DNA of 64,000 nucleotides. Source: Vombatus ursinus. Taxonomy: Eukaryota; Chordata; Mammalia; Diprotodontia; Vombatidae. The notes under the pieces were generated by a model. That model made no database searches. It worked only from the letters and a program-made list of their open reading frames with translations, and was not told the origin of the DNA. Below, piece by piece: positions 34,190 through 45,244 of the stretch. Numbering within the stretch: the first letter of the stretch is position 1; each line of letters opens with the position of its first letter. The DNA lies in contig NW_020954610.1 in assembly GCF_900497805.2 (NCBI RefSeq), positions 23,702,380-23,766,379 on the forward strand, written 5' to 3'. A program made the translations under genes and the position numbers.

Positions 34190-34270
34190 AATAAATAAAT
34201 TAATAAATAAATTACTACCTACAATATATACATATATGTATATGTATATATATATCCATATATATATGGA
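34190..34270. repeat. AATA-rich and (TATA/TATG) tract
   Basis: TTAATAAATAAATTAATAAA followed by ATATACATATATGT words. Confidence 0.85.
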
Positions 34271-34384
34271 GATAAGAGGAGATTTATGCTTCTTAATTCT
34301 GACAATCGGTGTAGTTTAGCTAAATTCTATAGTCCCCAACAAAGAATATGAGGTGTAACCTTCTGGGCTGAATTAGTGGGGTGG

Positions 34385-34600
34385 ATCATGGGAAGATCAT
34401 TGATTTAGATATGGAAAGCACCCTAGAGGTCACCTAGTTCAACTCCTACATTTAAGAGATGAGAAAATAAACCCATATAGTTAAATGACTTGTCCAAGGT
34501 AGCGCAGGTGATATAACACAGGTGATAGGTGATAGAGTTAGGATTTGAACAGAGATCCTGTGTCTAAAACCAGAACTCTTTCTTTCATATTTAACTATAA
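34385..34600 (-). mobile_element. MIR3-type SINE
   Basis: AAGATCATTGATTTAGATAT, CCTAGAGGTCACCTAGTTCA, GACTTGTCCAAGGTAGC and GATTTGAACAGAGATCC. A related scrap lies at 34695-34760 (AAAGTCATAGATTCATAACG, TTTAAGAGGTCACTTAG). Confidence 0.7.
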
Positions 34601-34764
34601 TATGTACATGTGTTATGTGAAAACTTGTTATGACAGTCTGTTAATACTGGCTTCCTAGCTGCTTGTTGGAATACTTTTAATATTAGTATTTTTGAAAAAG
34701 TCATAGATTCATAACGTAGGAAAGGATTTAAGAGGTCACTTAGACAGCCCCCTGTTGTTAAGCA

Positions 34765-35940
34765 TGATTGAAAATACCATGAATATTGAAGACAAATTAG
34801 TTGGTTGTCCTTCCAGTTTTTAAAGGTTTTTGTTGTTATAGATAAAAGTAATTCATATTTAAGTAAGGTAACAGTCATCTGGAGTCACTGTAAGAAAATA
34901 TTGTACTTTGTTCCAAAAGAAGAATTTTGATTTCCTGCAGTGTCTCAGGCCCTTTGTCAAGAGTGTCATTGAAGTGTTCATGCTTTTCTTTCTAGAACAT
35001 TACCATAAAGTTCAAACATTCTAATTTACCCCTTGGTTGTAAAGAAAGGATGGAAATACATTGTCTGAAGAAAAATTAATAGTAAAAGCAGATGCCATCC
35101 AAAAAGAATGATCAAAGTCTCAAAGCATACCAAGATTTTAAGGGGAAAGCAAATTATTTCTTAGTCTTTAAAGTAGGCAAGAACAAAAGTAAGGGCGCTC
35201 AGCAATGATTATTTCACCTTCTTTGAAGTATATCAGAAATATTCAACAGGAAAAAGATGAATATTATTGCCAAGAAAAAAAGAAAGTCATATTAAGGTTT
35301 TTAAGTGATTTTTTTTTCTTCAGTAGATGATTATAAAGTTCTGAAAACAGCAATGGTATATTTCCCCCCAGAAGACTTCTATTGTGAATGTTTAATTACA
35401 GAATAAAAATTGTGAAGATGAGCTAAGATTTATTTATCCTTGGTTTTGAGAAGTTATTTATTTAATCAGAAATGCAAACTAATTAAGAACTGCTAGCCCT
35501 ATTTAACCAATGTATGAATTGTTCCCTTATCATTACCAGATCACATCCAAGACTATGTCTGAAACCATTCCAAGAATGCTTACTTTTCTCTAGTTATATT
35601 AAAATAATGTAGTTAGCTATAGTTTATGAATTTAAGTTCTATGCAATCATGGATGGCATTTCAAGCATTTACTTTTTTTATAATGTTCTGTAATATTTTG
35701 TACATTTTTATGATTTCCCCCAACCTCCCTGAAAAAAAAAAAACTTCTCTTCTGTAACACATATAGTCAAGTAAAATAAATCCATAAGTTGGACATGTCT
35801 GAAAATGTAAGCCTCATTCCACATCTCTAATCTACTACCTTTCTAAGGAGATGCAGGAGTCATGTGTCACTATCAGTCTTCTGAAGTCATGATTTCTCAC
35901 TGTATTGATTAGATTTCTCAGATCTTTGAATGTTATTTTC
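34765..35940. other. Unclassified DNA
   Basis: About 1.2 kb, AT-rich, without a recognised family or supported gene. Confidence 0.45.
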
Positions 35941-36589
35941 CTTCATATTATGAATGTCTCATAATTTGTTCCCCTCTTTCTGCTCATTTCATTTTGCAAT
36001 TCATGACTCTCTAAATTTCTCTCAATTCTTCATATTAATAATTAATTAAAGAATAATAATACATCATCATAGTCACATAATACAATTTGTTTAGCTATTT
36101 CACAACTGTTTGGAATGTGCTTTTGCTCCAATTTTTTGCTACACAAAATGCTGAAAAATAATAAAATGTAAACAAACATATATGTGTATATGTATATGTA
36201 TATATGCATGTATATCCTCCCAAAATTCTTATCTCAATGTTAATACTTCAATAAAAATTTTGGGAGTCATCTGTGAGGTATACTGAGTTTTGGGACACCA
36301 TGTGTATGTTTCACATCTATGCATACATACATACACACTTTTTTGTTTGTCAGGTAAAACAGAAAATTTATTTTAATTTATATTTCTTTTATTTAATGAT
36401 TTGGACCATTTGTTCATTCATATTGTTGCTTATAATTTGCATTTTTTTCTTTTGAATACTGCTACTTATGTCCTTTGACCACTTGTCTTATTGAGGCATT
36501 TCCTTTTATATTTTCCAATATGTCTTGGATATTCAATCTTTATTCTAGGTATTTGTTGCAAAATCTTTTCCTCAGTTAAGTGTTATTGT

Positions 36590-36820
36590 TGTTCAACAAT
36601 TCAATCATGTCAGACTCATCATGATTCTTTATGGGGTTTTCTTGGCAAAGATGCTGGAGTGGTTTGCCCTTCCCTTCTTCAGTGGATTAAGGCAAACAGA
36701 GGTTAAGTGATTTGCCTAAGATGACATAGCTAGTGAGTGTTTGAGACCAGATTTGAACTCAGGTCTTCCTGATTCCTGGCTCAGGGCCCTATCCGCTGAG
36801 ACACCATAATTTTAGCTGCC
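36590..36820 (-). mobile_element. Mar-1 CORE-SINE in L1 copy C
   Basis: GTTATTGTTGTTCAACAATT, TTTATGGGGTTTTCTTGGC, GATGCTGGAGTGGTTTGCC, AAGTGATTTGCCTAAGATG and AGGTCTTCCTGATTCC. A complete minus-strand copy. Confidence 0.92.
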
Positions 36821-37107
36821 TTGATTTATTTGTAGAAAAGTTTTGCAAGTACATGTAATCATATTTACCCTTTTATTTTTATTGACTCTAGGATTCCTAA
36901 ACCATATCTTCTGTAAGTAGAAATAATTTTGTTTCCTCTGCCCATACATATTTTTTCAATTTTTTGTTTTATTTCTGTGGCTAAAATTTCTAAAACTGTA
37001 AGATGTTATAGCATCAATAATGGATAATCTTGCTTTACCACTATTTTTGGAAATACTATAATTGTTTCCATATTGTAATTAATGAGAATGCTTAGTTTCA
37101 GATACAT

Positions 37108-37310
37108 CATGGGTCATAGATTTAGAATTGAAATGGACCTTAGAGATTATCTCCTCCAACTCCTTTATTTTTCAAATAAGGAAATTGAGGACAAGAGAAG
37201 TTAATTTACTTACCCAGGAACACATAAGTATGAAATGTCAGAGTCAATATTTCATCCTAGTTGACTGACTACAAATGTATCTTTCCTTCAACAATATCAT
37301 CCTGCCTCTC
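37108..37310 (-). mobile_element. MIR3-type SINE
   Basis: ATGGGTCATAGATTTAGAAT, GGACCTTAGAGATTATCTCC, AAATAAGGAAATTGAGG and GAACACATAAGTATGAAATG. Confidence 0.65.
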
Positions 37311-38378
37311 AAACCAGGATTTTAACTTGGATCCAACAACTGATTCATGACAAAGTGAGGAATTCTTTCCATTTCATTAGTTTGTCATATTTATTGTTTT
37401 TCATATTAAAGAAAGATCCATTTATTCCTTTGATTTTAATAACTTTAATATACATGAATGCTATACTTTGTCAAAGGCATTATTGGATCTATGGGTGGAA
37501 TTAAGCAATCTAGTTATTTTTATTGATATGTTTATTGTACTCCTAGATTTTCAAATGTTGCATCATATTTGCATTCTTGGCTTAATCTAAGTGGGTTATA
37601 GTGGATAAGTTTTTAATATATTGCTGTAGTCTCTAAGTTAGTATTTTATTCAATATTTTTGCATCAACATTCATTTGTGATAGTGGTACATAGTTTTCTT
37701 TTTCTCTTTTTAAAAATCTCTTTCTTATTTCTGTATCAAGAACATCCTTATCTTATAGAAGAGATTTCAAAAAGGTGCTTTTCTATCTTGTTTTTGCAAG
37801 AAACTTAAGTAATATAGGAGTTAATTGATTTTTTCTTTGAAAGTTTAATCAAATTTACTCATAAGTCCACCTGGGCATAGTAGGCTTATAGCTCTCCCTT
37901 CTCACCTCCCTTGAATGATCATATATATTATTCGTTTCTTTTTTTTAACTTGGATTGTTTAAATTCTCTATTTCTGATTCTGTTCATCCAAAACATATTT
38001 TATTTGAAAATATTAATTCATTCAAGTTTTTTGTTGGCAAAATATTTAAAAAATTAAATTTAACATCTTTAATTTCTTATTCATATGTTGTAAATTATTT
38101 TTTTAAATTTTGAAAAATTGTTTTTTCTCTCTCACTTAGATTAAATTAGCCAATGCTTTGGTCATTTTATTATCCTTTCCAAAATCTAGCTCTCGGCTAT
38201 CAACTGAAACAATTTTTAGAATAAAGTTTTAAAACCTACCACTACTCATTCGTCTTTGGTTTTTGGAATTTATGTTCTTATGCTTTTTACTTTATTGATT
38301 CCATATTGTCTTAGTTCCATGCTGAATTAATTGATCATTTCTTTCTGGTCTTTGTTAATGAATGTGTTTAGTCCATCA

Positions 38379-39817
38379 ATCAATGGTTATTGTCCTTCAT
38401 CCTCGAAGAGGACCAAAATGACATCCTTATGCTAGAATCAAGTTTCAGTGTGTACAACTGTGACTGATCAGACCAATATGAGCTCAGAATCCTCTAACAC
38501 AGTTTGTTCACAAATAGTCTGTGTGAACATTTGGGGTGGATTCTCTAAATTTGCTGATTCTGTGTTTCCTTTGAGCTGTCCTCTTTTGGCACATTGATGA
38601 TAAGGGTCTCCAGGTCTTCATAAAATTTTTCTTTAACCCTATCAGGGTTCATCGTGGTTGGAGCATAGCAGTGATGATGATGGTGGTGTGACGTTTTCCT
38701 GCAAGTGGCAATCGCATTGTCATGGGCCTGTCGTTCAATCATTTTGGTAGGCATACAAGCTTGTTGACTAGATTAGTTTTGATTGCAAATCCTACCCCAG
38801 CAGCTCCAACTTCAGTAAGCTGGACTTAATTTGCCAGCCTTGTTTCACTCAGGGTTGTTATTTGGATGCAACAACCTGCTGAGTTCTTTTGTAATAAGAG
38901 CTATTTGTCTTTCAGGTCTACTGGATTTTGTGTTGTTTTTAAGTGTGCGCATATTCCATGTGCCAATGTTGAGTGGAATTTTCTTTGTAGACACTTTTGT
39001 ACATTTTTTTTTTGCGTGTTTTGATCACACAGAGGGATTCTCCACCTACCGAGGTAATCAGGCTGGGGTTGGGTAAGCAGACAATTTTTAGGGCACGTTT
39101 TCTAGATCCTTACTCATAGCAGGAGGTGAGCAGTGCAATCTTTAAAAGGCTGCTCAGACACCCAGGGGGTTGACGAATCCCACTGCTGCTTCCAATGAGA
39201 AAACTATCCTATGGCCTGGTCTGCCTGTGTGCAGGATTGTGACTACAGCTCCCAGTGTATCCACACCTGCTGATTCATCACTTGCCTGTCACCACAGGAC
39301 TTTGAGATAGGTAAAATGGTAAAATGTTATGGGTGATGTCTTTTGATTCATGCATAAATTGGATTTAAGTGAGGTAAAGTTGTGTGAAGTCCTCGGCCTC
39401 ACTCTTTCCTCTGGTGTCATCACAGTCCAATGGCAGGACAGAATCCAGATGATTGGTGATGACTCAAGATGCATTGATGTCTAATCAAGCTCTAAGCACT
39501 CCACAGCACCTACTTCAGCTGCCTTCATGGCCATTGGAATGAATTGTTCTCATCTTTCCATTCCATCAGGGAAAGTTTTTGTGTGCTTGGGGTAAACACC
39601 CCCATAGCTCACCAATGGGGTTACTCTCAACCCGGTTTAGCTGGTCTGCTGAAACAGTTTACTGGAGTGTGACCACTGCGCATGCTACAGCTTCTTGGAG
39701 CCATAGGTGAAAGTTAGGTGAAACAGGTGGACACCAAAGGTGGAAAGCAGTCCTGAAGAAGGCTCAGCAGCTGTCACCTCAGAGGTACTAGTCTTCCTTG
39801 AACGCACCCTACATCCT
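38379..39817 (-). mobile_element. Relic of a non-L1 LINE, internally deleted
   Basis: Its left end (GGTTATTGTCCTTCATCCTC, GAAGAGGACCAAAATGACAT, GACTGATCAGACCAATATGA) matches the element inside L1 copy B at 17.79 kb, then the two diverge near 38575, showing an internal deletion here. Read on the minus strand, the left end is the LINE 3' end. 38580-39817 is GC-richer than its surroundings and probably holds 5' coding sequence, but no domain is readable. TCCATCAATCAAT occurs at both ends (38371-38383 and 39818-39830); the right copy also forms the start of an L2 tail, so it may not be a true target duplication. Confidence 0.55.
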
Positions 39818-40245
39818 CCATCAATCAATAAACATTTATTAAGTACCTACTCTGGGTAAAGCTAGCATTTATTATTTGCCTACTATGTAACATACACTCT
39901 AAGTACTAGAGATACCAAGAAAAGTCAAAAAACAAAACAAAACAGTCCCTGCTCTCAAGAAGCCCACTGTCCATTGGGGGAGACATCAAAACAAGCTATG
40001 TACAGGATTAATTGAACATAATCAATAGAGAAAAGGCTCCAGAATTAAGGATGATTGGGAAAGGCTTCCTACAGATGGTGGTATTTTAGCTGGAACTTGA
40101 AAGAAGCCAGGGAAGCCAGGAGACAGAGATGTAAGAGTGTTCTGAGCATGGGGCATGACTAGTCAAAATTATGGAATATATTGTGCAAGGAAGAGTGTGG
40201 AGGAGTGTCACTGGATTACAGAATGCATTAAATATTACAACTATT
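39818..40245 (-). mobile_element. L2 LINE 3' end
   Basis: CAATAAACATTTATTAAGTA, CCCTGCTCTCAAGAAGCCC, TGTACAGGATTAATTGAAC, GGAAAGGCTTCCTACAGATG, TTTTAGCTGGAACTTGAAAG and TGGATTACAGAATGC. A duplicated CAGCATTTATTATTTGCCTA-like tail piece is present at 39865. Confidence 0.9.
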
Positions 40246-40303
40246 TAAATTAAATTAAAGATTTTAACATTCTTCTAAAATCTGCTTTGGCTGTATACTG
40301 AAA

Positions 40304-40580
40304 CGGCAGCTGGTGGTACAATACATAAGAGTTCTGGGCCTGGAGTCAGGAAGAGAAGACCTGAGTACGAATTTCACTTACTACTTAGCTGTGTGTCCCT
40401 GGGCAAGTCACTTAACTTTTGTTTGCCTTAGTTTACTATACTGTAAAATGGAGATAATAACAGCACCACCTCTTAGGGTTGTTGTTAGGATCAAATTAAA
40501 TAATATTTGTAAAAATATAAAAATCTCTTAGCGCAATGTATGGAGTAGGCACTATATGAATGCTTATTCCTTTCCCTTTC
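40304..40580 (+). mobile_element. MIR SINE, full length
   Basis: GGCAGCTGGTGGTACAATAC, CTGGGCAAGTCACTTAAC, TGTAAAATGGAGATAATAAC, TAGGGTTGTTGTTAGGATC and GGCACTATATGAATGCTTAT. Confidence 0.9.
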
Positions 40581-40682
40581 TATTTGAAGTTTTCTCTTAA
40601 ATAATATATTACTTCTTCCTTTATTTGGTCAATGAATTCTTTGGAATTATATTAGCCTTCATAATTTCTTCAAATCACATAG

Positions 40683-41095
40683 TTAAAAAATTCGGAAGCT
40701 GGAGAGGTCCTCAGAATGTATCTAGTTCAGGGGTTCTTAAGCTGGGGATGGATTTCAGGGAGTCATTTAGAAGAGAAAAAATGCATCTTTATTTTCATTA
40801 ACGTTTGGTTTCCTTTGCAATCCTGCATGTTTTATTTTATGCATTTAAAAACATTATTCTAAGTAGGGATCCATAGGCTTTATAGACTGCCAAAGAGATC
40901 TATGACACAAAAAAAGTTAAAGACCCTTTATCACATACAGCTCGTATATAAGAGAAATGCCAACTATAACATATTCAACAAGTTGCCATCCTTTCTCTAC
41001 TTGAAGAGCCCCAAGAAGGAGGAATTCACCACCTTTTGACCCAGGATTCTCTACCTGTTCTATTCCCTATTCTCTGGATAAGTCCTGGATCACTT
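40683..41095 (-). mobile_element. L3/CR1-type LINE fragment split by a hAT element
   Basis: 40683-40727 (TTCGGAAGCTGGAGAGGTCC, ATGTATCTAGTT) and 40940-41095 (AACAAGTTGCCATCC, TCTACTTGAAGAGCCCCAAG, GAGGAATTCACCACC) together follow the reverse complement of an L3/CR1 3' region. Confidence 0.6.
40728..40929. mobile_element. hAT-type nonautonomous DNA transposon
   Basis: Starts CAGGGGTTCTTAAGCTGGGG and ends AAAAAAAGTTAAAGACCCTT, an imperfect inverted terminal repeat (GGGTTCTTAA against TTAAAGACCC). The interior has GGTTTCCTTTGCAATCCTG, GCATTTAAAAACATTATTCT and GGATCCATAGGCTTTATAG, known from an old mammalian hAT element. No transposase. Confidence 0.75.
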
Positions 41096-41099
41096 GATG

Positions 41100-41605
41100 G
41101 ATTTGGGGGTTGTGGTCTTCTATAGGGGGACCCTGTGAAAGGGACTTCAAAAGTTGCACCTTCCATTATGAGATGGAGTTAGACAGAGGGGGACAGAGAA
41201 TCACTGGGTATGGGCTCAGATCCAGAGCTTTAGCATAACCCTGTTGCTATGTTTTTGTTTCGTTTTGTTTTGTTTTTTGCAGTTGGGGTGGGGTAGAGAA
41301 GAGATAAGGAAGGAAGTATCACTGGTGATTTTCTAAAAATTTGTTGATCCTTTGTTTCTTTTGTTGTGTTTTTTTTAATTGTTCCTGAAACAGTTCTCAT
41401 AGGAATTGTTTGTAGTTCATACTTTTCAGATCATCATCTTTACTATATGTCCCTATTGTTCCAAGATAAGTGATGCATAATAAAACTCAAAGATTATGAT
41501 AATCAGGATATGTGGTATGTATTGTGACAATAATCATTTAGATTTGTGACTTGAAATGAAATTTGAGAACAAATCATATTTAGGTGCAATATTTTAGAAG
41601 TCTAC
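41100..41605. other. Unclassified DNA
   Basis: A TTTTG-rich patch at 41250-41280. Nothing else supported. Confidence 0.45.
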
Positions 41606-41610
41606 AGTTA

Positions 41611-41880
41611 GGGACAGCTAAGTGGCAGAATGGATAAAGAGCCAGGTCTGCAATCAGGAGGACATGAGTTCAAATTCAGCCTCAGACACTTAATAGCTGT
41701 GTGACCCTGGGCAAGTTGCTTAAACCTATTTGCCTAAGTTTCCTCATCTGTAAAAAAAAAAAAAAAAGAAAAAAAGTTAAAGAAGGAAATGGCAAACTAC
41801 TTCAGTATCTTTGTTAAAAAAAAAACAAACCCAAAATGAGGTCATGAAGAGTTGGACCTGACTGAAAAATTACTGAAAAA
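41611..41880 (+). mobile_element. Mar-1 CORE-SINE with expanded A-tracts
   Basis: GGGACAGCTAAGTGGCAG, GAGGACATGAGTTCAAATTC, GGGCAAGTTGCTTAAACC, AGAAGGAAATGGCAAAC and GAGGTCATGAAGAGTTGG. A-runs have grown at 41753-41767 and 41817-41824. GTCTACAGTTA (41600-41610) and GTCCATAGTTA (41881-41891) are the likely target duplication. Confidence 0.92.
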
Positions 41881-41964
41881 GTCCATAGTTAAGGTTTTGT
41901 CCTCCCCAAGTGAATCCTTTCCCCTGCTTCCCTGTACCAACAAATACTTCTCACCTGGAGCAGG

Positions 41965-42168
41965 AAATTGAAATCAAAGGGTAATTGATTTAAAACTAGA
42001 AGGAATTTTAAAGGTCATCAAGTCCAGCAACTTACTTTTCAAGATGAGGAAACTGAGACCCTGAAAGGTTAAGCAAATTTTGTCCAAGGTCATACAGGTC
42101 TAAAAGAGGAAGAGCCAAGATTACAACCATGTTCTTTAGTCTAGAATTCTTTCCATTGCGCCATATGG
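41965..42168 (-). mobile_element. MIR3-type SINE
   Basis: GTAATTGATTTAAAACTAGA, TTTTAAAGGTCATCAAGTCC, AAGATGAGGAAACTGAGACC and TCCAAGGTCATACAG. Confidence 0.72.
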
Positions 42169-42169
42169 A

Positions 42170-42825
42170 TATGCAATGAAATTTCATACACATTTTGGTT
42201 TGAAAGCTTAAGGTAGGATTTTTAATAGTTTTTTTTTTGTTTTTTTTTTTTAGTAATCTTCCCCACTCCTAAACTAAGGGATTCTTTATTTCTTGCTCCT
42301 TCTTCCCAATCTTTCCTTCCCCCAATGCTTAAAAATGACTGCTAAATTAATTATCTGAAGCTTATTTTTGGCATTGGCTCCCTATTGAAATTTTTGCCCT
42401 TATTAAATGTTGATTATTTAAAGTTTCCTGTTACTTGATGTAAATTAATTGAAGTTTTACTCTAATTTCCTATTACTCAGAAACAGCCAATTATTTTATC
42501 ACCCTTTACTTTTAATACCTTCCTTTGACTTTTGCCTTATGATTCAAAAAATCTTCATAAATATGAATAAAATCCCTCAAACTAACATCCTGCTTGGATA
42601 TTTTATCTTCACAGGGAGGTGGTTCTGAGATCTTATATCCTGGTTACCCATTAAACTCTTCAGCAGTTTTATGAATAATTTTGACTGAAGAAACTAAGGA
42701 AACTGACAAAAAAGCATGACCCTCAGTGCTACATATCCCTTTGCTGCTATCCCAATGATGGTGGTAGAAAAGAGAGTTAAAGGTTATTAAGAATCAGTGT
42801 TACTAGTCCTTCCTTCTTTGCAGCT
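42170..42825. other. Unclassified AT-rich DNA
   Basis: No gene or repeat supported. 42340-42560 is of the AT-rich, non-repetitive kind sometimes seen in conserved non-coding elements, but this cannot be judged without an alignment. Confidence 0.4.
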
Positions 42826-42827
42826 AC

Positions 42828-42838
42828 ATATATATATG

Positions 42839-42882
<44 letters not shown>
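42828..42882. repeat. (TA)n/(TG)n microsatellite
   Basis: TATATATGTATATATG followed by about 17 GT units. Confidence 0.97.
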
Positions 42883-42883
<1 letters not shown>

Positions 42884-42884
<1 letters not shown>

Positions 42885-43125
42885 ACATACTATGTGCCAG
42901 GCACTGTACCAAGTGCTTTACAATTATTATATTATACAATTATTATCTCATTTGATCGCACAATAACAGGGGCTATTATTATCCCCATTTTATAGATGAG
43001 AAAACTGAGGCAAAGAGAGGTCATGACTTACCTAGGGTCACACATTTAATAACTGATGCTGGATTTTAACTCAGGTCTTCTTGATTCCAAGCCTGTGCTC
43101 TGTTAACTACCTAGCTGCCTCTATA
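42884..43125 (-). mobile_element. MIR SINE, full length
   Basis: ATACTATGTGCCAGGCACTG, TTATTATCTCATTTGATCGC, CCCCATTTTATAGATGAGAA, CCTAGGGTCACACATTTAAT and TAACTACCTAGCTGCCTCT. The microsatellite abuts its 3' end. Confidence 0.93.
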
Positions 43126-43391
43126 GACTAGGAGTGTACAATACTGCATTACTGTTAGACTCATTTGATCAGTTAGTTGGTTTCTTGGAACTGCATTTTT
43201 CCTCTATTATTTGTTATAAGGAATGAGTATCTGTGGAGGTGAGGGAAAAGGGATATGTTTTAAAATGAAGGCAGTTTAAAACAAAAGATATATAAAATAT
43301 CTTAAAAGATTCACACCATCTACAAAAATTAATTTGATTGTTTGGTACTTGCAAATTTTGTCCAGTAAAGAATGCATGGAAAACATTGGTA

Positions 43392-43732
43392 ACTAGGTGA
43401 CATAGTAGAAAGAATCTTGGACATGGTATCAGGGAAACTGGACTTAAAATCCTACTTTGGACACTTACTGTGTGACCCTGGGCAAATCACTTAACTTTCC
43501 ATCAGCTTCAGTTTCCTTATCTGTAAAATGGAGATAATAATAATTACCTCCTAGAATTGTTTTAGGATCAAATAAGGACACACACACACACACACACACA
43601 CCCTATACACATATATGTGTGTGTATATATATATATGTATATATACATATACATATATACATACACATGTTTATACATATAAATCGCTTTGCACACCACA
43701 AAGCTCTGTATAAATGCTAGCTGTTTATCATT
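43392..43732 (+). mobile_element. MIR SINE carrying an internal microsatellite
   Basis: GTAACTAGGTGACATAGTAG, GTGTGACCCTGGGCAAATC, TGTAAAATGGAGATAATAAT, then a simple-repeat tract at 43575-43680, then ATCGCTTTGCACACCACAAA and ATAAATGCTAGCTG. The tract sits where GAGATAATGT is usual. Confidence 0.88.
43575..43680. repeat. (CA)n/(TATG)n tract inside a MIR
   Basis: ACACAC run to 43602, then ATATATGTGTGTGTATATAT and ATACATATAC words. Confidence 0.95.
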
Positions 43733-43743
43733 AGTAGTACTAC

Positions 43744-43999
43744 CTTGTTGAGTCATTTCAGTTATGTCCGACCTCTTTATGACCCCATTTAGAGTTTTCT
43801 TGGTAGAAATACTTGAGTCATTTGCCATTTTCTTCTCCAGTTCATTTTTTTACAGATGAAGACTTGAGGCAAACAAGGTTAAGTGACTTGCCCAGGGTCA
43901 CACAGCTAGTAAGTTCCTGGGGCTGAATTTGAATTCATGAAGATAAATCTTTCAGATTCCAAGCCCAGTGCTCTATCCCCTGTACCACCTAGCTTCCCC
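43744..43999 (-). mobile_element. Mar-1 CORE-SINE with target-site duplication
   Basis: Complete minus-strand copy bracketed by AGTAGTACTAC at 43733-43743 and 44000-44010 (11 of 11). It inserted just after the MIR. Confidence 0.95.
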
Positions 44000-44079
44000 A
44001 GTAGTACTACTGCTATCACTAATAATAAATAGCTAGCATTTAGTACTATTAGTAGCTATAAATAACTATCATTTTTCCT

Positions 44080-44700
44080 AAAAATGAAATGTAGTCATAT
44101 AAATGAGTTGCAACAAAATCAAAAGACATATAACCCTCATGGAATTAAAACTATTTATGAACTGGATTATAGCATGTGTTTAAATAAAATAAACACCTTA
44201 TCTTTTCATGGGATATGTTATCATATTCTCCAAAGTCAGGGCCAGAAACCCCTGGATGCTCATGTCTTGACCCTCAGGGAATGGGTAATTAGAAGGTGGG
44301 AAAATGGATCACATCCCATCCTCTCTGCAACAATTTATTATGGAGTTTGTCAACAGAACTCAACCTAACTTTTATCTCAAACACTGTTCATCTCTGCTTT
44401 TTCCCTCAGTTCTGTAAGCTATCATCCTCTCCAATTCTGACCTGAGTATGGCCCCTCAGAGAAATTATAGCCTAATCACTACCTGAGAACCAGCAGTAGC
44501 AGCAGTTGCATAGATGCTTTTGGTGAATTCCCTCCCTCCAACCTCCAACAAACCAGTATCCTGACCCACAGCTCACTTCATGGTTGTGGCAGATGCCTCT
44601 TAGAGGATGAGCTTTGGAGTCGTTGATCAGTAAAAGCTCTATCTTCCCAATTTTTATCTTGATGGGAAAGAGTGAATCACACAGAATAAACAAGTGCATG
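44080..44700. other. Unclassified DNA
   Basis: Moderate complexity. No supported gene; short frames on both strands overlap and lack domains. Confidence 0.45.
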
Positions 44701-44703
44701 GAT

Positions 44704-45240
44704 ATGTTGTGATCTTTATGACTGATCTCATTATATCATCATTTTATCCCCCAATCCATACCCTTCCAAACTCCCCTATTACTGTATAGAGCACTAATAT
44801 CTTCAGTCACTTTGGTTCACAACCTCAGCCACATCTTCAATTCCTCGTTTTCCCTCACTCCACATATCCAATCATTTGCCAAATTCTATTGTTTCTACAA
44901 TCTCCACATCTGCCGTATTTCTCCCTTTCTCTCTAGGCTACCCCCTCATTCAGGCTCTCATTTTCTGTAATCTGGAGTGTTTATTTCAGTGGCCTCATAA
45001 ATGGTCTCCCTGCTACAATTCTCTCCACTCACCAATCAATCCCCCACCGTGCCTATAGAAATAATGCCATATGAATGCTAGCTATTATTGTTGCTGTTGT
45101 TTTTACTGTAGGAATTGAATCACAACCATATTGACATTCTCACCTTTATAGAAAAAGCTACCAAATAATTTTCCTAAGGTACAGAAATAACCATGTCACT
45201 TCCTTACTCAATAAAATCCAGGGACATAATATTGACTTTA
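44704..45240 (+). pseudogene. L2 LINE ORF2 C-terminal region relic
   Basis: Follows the L2 coding sequence in order: CTTCAGTCACTTTGGTTCAC, ATATCCAATCATTTGCCAAA, TTCTGTAATCTGGAGTGTTT (for CRLDYC-type residues), GTGGCCTCATAAATGGTCTC, CCTGCTACAATTCTCTCC and GTGCCTATAGAAATAATG. A MIR-like scrap (ATATGAATGCTAGCTATTAT) intervenes near 45065-45115, then L2 returns with ACAGAAATAACCATGTCACT. It is old and broken by stops. Confidence 0.7.
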
Positions 45241-45244
45241 GGAT

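Larger units (their letters stand above)
35945..38376 (-). mobile_element. Old L1 LINE, 3'UTR and ORF2 remains (copy C)
   Basis: Minus-strand L1. 35945-36580 matches the L1 3'UTR (CATAATACAATTTGTTTAGC, ATGTCCTTTGACCACTTGTC). After a Mar-1 insertion, 36820-38376 resembles ORF2 on the minus strand, for example TTTTGCATCAACATTCATTT (whose reverse complement encodes MNVDAK) and AAATTTACTCATAAGTCCAC next to CTGGGC. No open frame of length survives. A MIR3-like stretch (37108-37310) and a TATG microsatellite (36175-36215) interrupt it. Confidence 0.6.

Noticed and set aside
38371-39830. Target-site duplication TCCATCAATCAAT around the 38.4-39.8 kb LINE
   Set aside because: The right copy coincides with the ATCAATCAAT end of an L2 tail and the left may be the LINE's own terminal repeat; not claimed as a duplication.
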